Shown here one piece after another: positions 36,701 through 45,700 of a DNA stretch of 64,000 nucleotides. Made by a program: the position numbers and the translations under genes. This DNA comes from Tetragonia tetragonoides (Eukaryota; Streptophyta; Magnoliopsida; Caryophyllales; Aizoaceae), in assembly GCA_038025085.1 (NCBI GenBank), contig CM076141.1, positions 16,494,001-16,558,000 of the forward strand, read 5' to 3'. Every line of letters starts with the position of its first letter. Position 1 is the stretch's first letter. Below the pieces are notes generated by a model. That model ran no database searches. It was given only the letters and a program-made list of their open reading frames with translations, and was not told the DNA's origin.

Positions 36701-39700
36701 GGCACTTGACTTCCTTAGTAATAAATTGAGTATGAGACTCCAATGGATTAATAGCTACCTCACTTGATTTCCAAAGTAGCCAAATTCCTCCACTAAAGCC
36801 CTGTGCTTCAACTCGAAAATGACCATCATAACCAATACGGTCGCAAACACGGTCAGCTGTAGGTCCACTAACCCAAGTTTCAACTAACACTAAGACTGAA
36901 GGCTTGTGTTGATGTATAAGTTCTCTGAGAGTATTGAGAAACTCTCTGCTACCAGCACCTCTAGTATTCCATACTAAAAAATTCATGGAAAAAACTATTT
37001 GGGGTGTCATTGTCATTGTGGTCTTCGACATAAAGTCATATGGCAAGCTGCAGCATCAAATGCATCAAGATGATGCATTAATGCTATTCTGGTCATCACA
37101 AGGACCTCCTAGAAGCATAGGAGTGTCTTGTGTCTCTGCATCACTCAGTGAGGGAATATTGGTAGAATCAGTGTGAAGACGAACCTCTTTGTGATTTACC
37201 ATCGGGTCAGGTGATCGCGGATTGGCCTCCATGGGATTGGGCTGTTGCAGGTCCGAGTTGTGCTCTTGAACAATTGACATGAGCCCATGGTGAGGTATCA
37301 GCCTATTTAAAGGCGTGATAACTGAGTTAGTAATAGGGCGAAGTGGTTCACGAGTTGTGGCAACCGAGTGAGCCTGGGTTTTGTATAAGGTTGGGTTTGC
37401 AAAAGTGGGGGCTTGGGTAATACTTGGGTCATTTTGTGAGGGGTCATGGGCTGGCGTGCGGGAGGATGTATTGGGCTTGTTGGGGGCTTGGTGGGTCATG
37501 TGGGGAGCATGTGTAAAGGGCTTGGGAGATGGGCTTGGTGGTTGGCTTAAGTTTATGTTGCGGGTCCTTGTGACAATATTACAGGATTTGAATTATTAAC
37601 CCCAAAAGAGAAATTTGGGATAGTTAGCTGAGAATCAGGGACGACTTCCGCAAAATCCTCACTATCTTTTTGAGAAGATTCTCCCTCCAAGACCCTCTCA
37701 CTGGTGTTGACTTCCAACGGATTAGCTTCCGCTATTCTCTCCTCATGATTAGTTGTGTTTTCCTTATTTTGAGGCTGAGAATCCTCTGCATCCATATTCT
37801 CTAGCGCCGCATATCTCGAGCCTGCATTGATCGGACCCGACACAGGTCCGATTGTTGGCCGGGTACTGTTATTTTGCCCGGTTCGGGTTGTTTGTCTTCT
37901 AGCTCTGGGATTTCCTATGTTGCTACCGCCATTGTTAGCGGTTGTAGCGTGAGACGCTTGGCCTCTGTTTCCACCTGGATGATTATCATTTCCCCGTGAT
38001 GGTCTACATTTGGCTGATCGTTTGACCATCATCCATTCTCCATATGCTTCAGTTGTCTCTGGCCTATGGACTTGACCAGTTTTGGTGGGATCTTGATCCT
38101 GTTCAGATGAGGTTTGATCAATATTTTTGCTGGGGCATTTTTCCTCAAGGTGGCCCATTTTGCCACAGTGGAAACAAATAAATTTGAGTCCCTCCCATTC
38201 GATTCTCCAAGTTCTGCCATTGAGATTGAATTTAGACAATAGTGGCTTGGAGAGGTCAATTTCAACACTAAGACGAGTGTATTGTGCTCTTGTTACGTCC
38301 ATCGTTGTTCGATCGATATTGTGTATAGTCCCTATTTTCTCCCCAATCATTTTGAGAAAAGCTGCATCAAAGTACTCCACACTAATGCTTGGGATGCGAA
38401 TCCAAGCAATGAGGAATCGGATTGGTTCTTTGTCCGGGAAAAAATTGGGCGTCCACTTGCGGATTACAGCATAATTGTCATTAATCACCCAAGGTCCTTG
38501 GGTTAGAACATGTTGTAGGTCATCCATATTAGCAAACCTAATCACATAGTGGCCAGCACCTACATCAATCATGGCAAATTCACCCTTTAGAGCCCATTTT
38601 TTCTGTAGTTTATTCCTCAGTTGTAAATAGCCTGGTCCCTTATGAAGCATTCGGACGATAATGGCGCGTCTCCATGGTCGCCTGAGCTGTGCCTTCTCTG
38701 CCGCAGTCAAGAGGATCGTGGGACAATGAGGATCTTCATTCTCTGGTGGAACGTCATCAACAAGGTCTTGGTCATCCCAATCAGTTTCCCTTGAAGGGAT
38801 TGAGAATTCAGAGATCGTTCTATGTTGCTCTGCTGTAGCCATTATTTCTTTATATGAGAGATTTTTTCTTTGTGGGTTTGGGGGTGGATGAGCCATTGGC
38901 ACAGGGTTTCGTGGGTTGGGGTCATCCAATTCAGGTTCTGGTTGTGGAGGCTCGTTTGATTGTCTTGTCCTTTTGAATTTTCTAGTGGAACGATTAAGCA
39001 GATTTAGTTCTTCTTGGGATGGGATGTTCTCTTTCATGGAGGAGAGAGAGAGAGTCTGTCTTACTTTGGAGGTCTTGTAATTTTTCAATTGAATAAAAGT
39101 AAATAAAAGTAATACTTTTGTCAACAAACTGCCAAGTGTCAGCATACGCAAGTCCTAGAGTATTAAAGCCCTCCACTACCGTACAAAACATGTAAGGCTA
39201 ATTACAGAAACAGTAAGTCCTCTGTGAGAGTAAGACCAATTTATTGAAAAAATGGGATCACTATTTAAAAATGTGGGTGTTACTTTTTTTTGTTTGTCAA
39301 AAAGAGGGTGCAAGTTAACAACGATCGAGGCATCCCATGATCCATTATGTTCGGACTCTCGTGTTCAAAGCGAACGTATTAGACTAAAGGAAAATTTCCA
39401 CTTTGGTGCCACAACGTTTGGGTTAAATCATTATTTAGTGTCCTGTATTTTAAATATTACCACTTTAGTTATCTGGGATATGAGAAAAAGTTTCAGTTAC
39501 GTTTTTCCCGTTACATTACTCTGTCAGTTTGCCGACGTGACAATTAATAAGTGCACGTGATTAATGGCGCAAATTTACAATGACGAAATTACCCTCATTT
39601 AATAAGTGACAGTGTATTTTTCATGTCTGAGAACAAGATCAAGGGTTGTGATTGTCCCTTACCATAGATCATGTGCATCTATTAAATGTCACGTCAGCAA

Positions 39701-42700
39701 ATGTGCATTATTAATCATGTGCACTTAATAATTGCCACATCAACAAAGAGAGTAATATAACGGAAAAAACGTAACTGAAACTTTTTCACATATAATGGTC
39801 ACTAAAGTGGTAATATGTAAAATACGAGGCACTAAATAATGATTAACCCAAACGTCAGGGCACCAAAGTGGAAATTTTCCTAGACTAAATGAATAACCAA
39901 CGCAAGCACTGACCCCGTCAATGTAGCACCAACAAGGGGCTAGTATAGTTCCTTGAAGCCAGTAGACATAAGGCATGGGGAGGATTGGGAGTTCGAACTC
40001 ATGACCTTGCCTTACCAAACCACTTGGGAGTATGTTTGGAACCACTAGACCACCACCCTTATTGATATGTAGGGGTCACTTATGATGACGTTGACCCTCA
40101 ATCCATTAAAAAGTGATCTTGTCTCACCAAAAATTACAGAAAGGAGGTCTTACATAAGTTTTTGAGTTACAGATAGACCTGGCAAACGGGTCGGTTAGGT
40201 CAGGTTCAGGTCGGATCAAATACGGGTCAGGTTAAATACGGGTCGGGTCAAATACGGGTCGAATACAACGGGTCAAATACGAGTTCGGTTTTGGGTTACC
40301 CAACGGGCTTGACAAATGTTGTCTCACAACTTTCGTGTTCAGGTCGAATTTGGGCCGGGTCATTTCGGTCTCGGGTCAAAACAGATCGGATCATTTAGGG
40401 TTTGAACCTTTTCGGGTCGGGTTTCGGTCGGGTCTATAACGGATCGGATTCGGTTCGGTTATCGAGTCGGATCAGTTTTTGCGAGCTCTAGTTACAGATA
40501 ACAAAGAAAAACTTTTTACTATACCATTTGAAAACAATAATTCTAAAATGTAAAAATTGAGTGATAAAACTGTCAAGGTATACTGTACCCTTCCTTGTTC
40601 CTACCTCTCTAGCAAAGCTTGTGGTGTCAAGCACTCAAGCTTGTGCCCTTTTCACCAATATCACATATTCTTGATAAGTTGGATGAGGTAAAGTTTGTGG
40701 TCCATGTGATTTATATCAACTGACCACATGAGATTATTTTATCTGATTTAAACTGACCATGTCCATCCCTAGACGAGTAACTCAACTGACCATATGAGTC
40801 TCAAATATATTGCTAATATACTGCGGTAATTAGGATAGGAGAGAATCTCTTCTGAATTCGTTGCTCTTTTGGTTGGGAGCTATGTTGGATGACTAAGAAT
40901 TTTTTTTGATAAAATTCCTTTTCTTTTCTATTGGAACAAAAAAAAAAAAAAAATTTAGGAAGATATTCAACTCATGGTGCAAACAGGAGTGGACGCGTAC
41001 CGTTTCTCTATCTTGTGGTCAAGGCTAATTACCAGGCACGCTGCGCTTTTCATACTTGAGTGAACAATTTACGTAAATCAATGAATTGTATCTCGTGGTC
41101 AGGGCTAATACCAGGTACGCGTCCAAAATGAGGACATAACGTGGAATTCATGCATGTAACATCGCATCGCACTTAGTGATACAATTATGAATGCCACGTG
41201 TCAATTAAACATGGTGCAAACTCAATTACGTATATATTAGATTATAAGATATCGTTCATAAACAGAAAACTCAAATTACTTTATTTTGAATTTATTAAAT
41301 CTCAAGGTTATGATTACATTATAACATCTTTCCTAAAATCTCTTCAGATGGAAGAGGACCAGTTAATCCCAAGGGTTTGGAATACTATAATAACCTCATC
41401 AACGAACTCATTAACCACGGTAACTACTATAACATATTTTCAATAACAAAACGAAAAAAGAAATATCGACACTAACTTTAGGTAAGATGCATGTTAAAGT
41501 GTTGACCATAATAATTTGCAGGAATCCAACCACATGTTACAATGGTACACATGGATCTTCCTCAAGCACTTGAAGATAATTATGGAGGATTTATCAATCG
41601 AAATATTATGTATGTAATTCTTTATTTGCCTCATAAATTTAAGGGGTGTTTGGATTGAGATAATGATTAAGGTAGGTAATGCAACAAATTAAAGTGTAAA
41701 ATAGTAAGGTGAAGTGGTGATGAGGGTAATGATTAAAGGGGTAATGGAGAAAATGGGGAAAATCATTACCCTAATAGATGTGGGTAACTACTATCCCCAA
41801 AATAGGGGTAATCATTACTCTTTTATTTTCATAAAATCTAACCCCCACTACCTCATATATCTCCTATTTTAGCCTATAAATTCAATCTATTACCCCCTCA
41901 TTCATTAGCGCAATCCAAACATCCCCTTAATTTCACTAAAACACCTTTTTGGGTGTGATTTTACTTAAAATTTTAATTCCCTTGTTTGAAAAGAGATGCC
42001 TCTTTTTCCACATAAACTAAGGCCCCGTTTGATTCACTTGGATAAAATTGATCTGAACTGAACTGAACTGAACTGATTTTTTAAATTTGACCGGTAACCA
42101 TTTAAAATTTGTCCAAACATAGTCAATATTGGACTCATTTGAAAGTATGCTTTGAGATCTTTCGGATGATATAATTATCATCATGAAATTAATTCGGAAT
42201 AAAAAGTTATATGAGTGCTAAAGTTACGCATGAACTGAACTGGACTGAATTTAAGTAAAATTAAGGTGAATCAAACAAAGCCTAAGTTAATTGAAATACT
42301 AGCCTTATATTTTTTTATTTAATTTTTCCCAAATTAAATTGGTTACTCAATTTAATGAATTGATTTAAATAAATTATGGATGATGTAAGTAGTAACTGCC
42401 ATATCTGAACCACTGTGACTGTATTGTGTCCCCATTTGGTGAAGCTGTAAATACTAATTCTCTTCTTTCATTTTTTTTCCAAGGCAAAGCCGGACATTGT
42501 TGTATCCCAAATAAATTGTTCTCTATAGTTGCGCAATATTTTCTTTACTACACGCCTTTTTGCCTGTCGTATTATTTAACAACCTCCACCATGTTTAACT
42601 CACTAACATAACTAAAGGGCATAAAAGAAAGAAAGTAGTTAAAAGCGAGATTCTGTTGGACTCTAATTTTTAAAAACGTAAAAATCAATAAAAGGCGGAT

Positions 42701-45700
42701 GGAGTAGTTATTTGGATTGATCAAGTATTCAAAATGATCTCTAACAATGATTCTCAAATGCAGAGAAGATTTCACAGCGTATGCTGATATTTGTTTTAGA
42801 GAATTTGGTGATCGAGTTATGAACTGGACCACAGTAAATGAGGCCAATGTATTCGTTATGGCCGGTTATGATGGGGCAACCATGCCCCCTGGTAGATGTT
42901 CTTCACCTTCTGGGTTTAATTGCACCAAAGGAAACTCATCAACGGAACCATATTTGGCTGCACACAATATACTCTTGTCTCATGCATCAATTGCGAGGCT
43001 CTACAAACAAAAGTATCAGGTAAATGCACCAGTTCTTCGTAGTTTTGATGTGCTCAAATGGAGGCCTAACCAGTGAAACAAAAGACACTTGATTATTTGA
43101 ACATATATACTTATATGTAAGTGTTCAATTACAACTATTTTTAAAACGCTTTGATGTAGGGAAAACAAGGTGGTAAAGTAGGCATGGGTCTGTTTTCTAC
43201 CCATTTCATTCCTTTAACGGACACGAAAGAAGATGTCACAGCCGCACAAAGATCCTATGATTCATTTGTTGGATGGTAAAGATAAATTGACTAAATCTTC
43301 CTCTTACTATTATTCCTATGTATTTGATTGTTGATGGAAAAGTTTCGACATGTTTATGTGTATACATCTACTAGTGGTAGCCCCTTTTAACACTCAAATA
43401 CCCAATAATGATAACTTACTTTAAAAAATATCAACAAATTTGAGTAGTTCAAGTACCCCTACAACTGGGTCTAGCAAAATATTGTCTAAAATAGTCCTAG
43501 TCTAGCACCCTTGCTCAGTTTATCAGCTACTGCATTATTACATGCTTTGCTGTCATGTTCAATCTTCCAGTTCATCCAATGAAGTATTTCTCTGCAATCC
43601 AAAACAACATTCAAGTAAATGGTCTTTACACATGAATCATTGTTAATCATTGAAGCTGCTTTAGACAAATCAGATGAGAAGATCATGTTGGTCCATTGTT
43701 TTGTTTGTGCAAGAAGAAGTGCTTCTCTCAATGCCACAAGCTCGGCCATCAGAACATTATGAACCATGTCCTATCTTGCAAATCCTATAATCCACTTGCC
43801 AGTGTCATCCCTCACACAACCTGCAATTTCTGCACTAGTAGAACATGTTGCCAGAGAAGCACACACATTACATTTCAACATGCCCCTGTTAGGGGAAACC
43901 CATTGCTTGGATTGTGCAGCAGTGTTACTTGCATCAATGGTATTTATAGGCTGGTTTGAAAGAAATTCAGAGACAGAGAAAGAAGTGTTCTTAATCCGTA
44001 AATGGAGAGGAGGGGCAGATCCCTCAAAAATGGTTTTGTTTCTCCTTCTCCAGATATCGCAAATGACGAAGGTAAAGACAGTGGCTTTAGGTTTGGACTC
44101 AAAGGTACCATTAGATAAGAGGTAGTCTTTTAGTCATTCTCTAATGCTGTTGTTATCACTATGAGGGAAGTGGAGTTCAATCCAAATATCACTGGCCATA
44201 GACAGTTTTTCAAGACATACAAAAAAATTTCAACAAACTCAGAGCAGAAGTTGCATTTATCAGAGTCAGTAATATTTCTTTGAAACAGAGTCATCATATG
44301 TGGTGATTCGTCATTAAAGGCTAACCACACAAGCAGCTGAAATTTGGGAGGAATAATATTAAGCTTCCAAATTCACTCTGTGTTGCTTAAATTCTCATCC
44401 TTAGGATATAAGTTGTAGTTGATAAGATTCTTATAAGCCCCAGAGATTCCAAATTTCATTCTCATCCAACACATAAGTGCTAGCCCTAAAATCCTCCCTA
44501 CTATCAGAGCAAGTAGGTGTGACAGTCTTGATATTTAAGATGTCCTCAAGAAAGATATAGGAAATAGCAGAGAAATCCCAAACACCCCCAAGTAAGCAAG
44601 AATTCAGAGTGCGATTCTTTTCACTAAAAGGTAGGGGGCCCTCAACGAGATCCCTAGGTCTACCCATCCCAGTTCAATTATCCTCCTAGAACCTAATGGA
44701 GGTGCCATTACCCACCACCCAAACCGAGCTGTCATCTAGGAGGTCCTAACCCTTCCCCACATCTTGCCAGATGTGAGACCCCTTGGCAAAGGGAGCAAAA
44801 CCATTCCTGCCTAAATACTTAGCCGACCCTTTGATGACAAGGCTAGCTAGGGTGCCACTATTCATCAATTTCCAAGCCATTTTATCCATCAAAGCTTTGT
44901 TCTGGGCCACATTATCTCTAATTCCCATACCTCCCTCATTTAAGGGTTGGATCACTTTGTTTAATTTCAACCCATGAGATGAATTTTCTTCCCTTGTTTA
45001 GAATCACCCCAAAAGAAGTTATCGGCCACAAAGTTGATGAGGTCTTTAAGGGTTTGAGTATGAAGATGGATGCATTGCATGTAGTAGGTGGGAATGAAAC
45101 TCAAAGTGGCTTTGATCAAGAAGAGCTTGTCACCCCTAGATAGATGGTTATCTTTCCAACTGGCCAGTCTACTACTACCTTGTGCAGAATCCTGTTTAAG
45201 TCCCTCTTTGAGGGTCTCTTAGCCGTGAGTGGGAAGCCTAAATAGGTTACCAGGTTAGCAGTCCTAGAAGTACCCATGCCTTCCTCAAGCATAATAATGA
45301 TGTTTTCAGGGGTGCCTTTGGAAAACACCATTTGGCTCTTATTTTTCTTCAATTTGCACCTATTTTTCACTAGCCCCTTTAATTTTACACCTAATCTCTA
45401 AACATTCTAGGTCAGCCACTAAGTGATTGGAAATATATAAGAAAAAAATGTCATTGTGTTCAATTTCATTTTCCAGTTTCATGCATTAGACTCACTTGAG
45501 ACGTATGTTAAGCTTTGTGTTTCCATTTGGCTGTAATAACGAGGTTCATGGATCCTTTGACCCACGGAGATTATCCTGAGATAATGAAGAGAAATGCTGG
45601 CACCAGAATTCCTTATTTCACCAAAAACGAATCAGAGTTAATTAAAGGATCATTCGACTTTATTGGGATGAACTATTACAGTGCCTTGTTAGTCAAAGAC

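Larger units (their letters stand above)
35763..39240 (-). mobile_element. L1-type LINE with ORF1 and endonuclease but no RT
   Basis: Minus-strand order: ORF1 (39037-37065), AP-endonuclease (36986-36477), then the linker that precedes RT (36467-35763: [21 protein letters not shown], then [16 protein letters not shown]). The sequence ends there; the RT, thumb and poly(A) tail are missing. LINEs usually lose their 5' end, so loss of the 3' half points to a later deletion or rearrangement. It lies between GH1 C exon 6 and the D copy. Confidence 0.88.
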
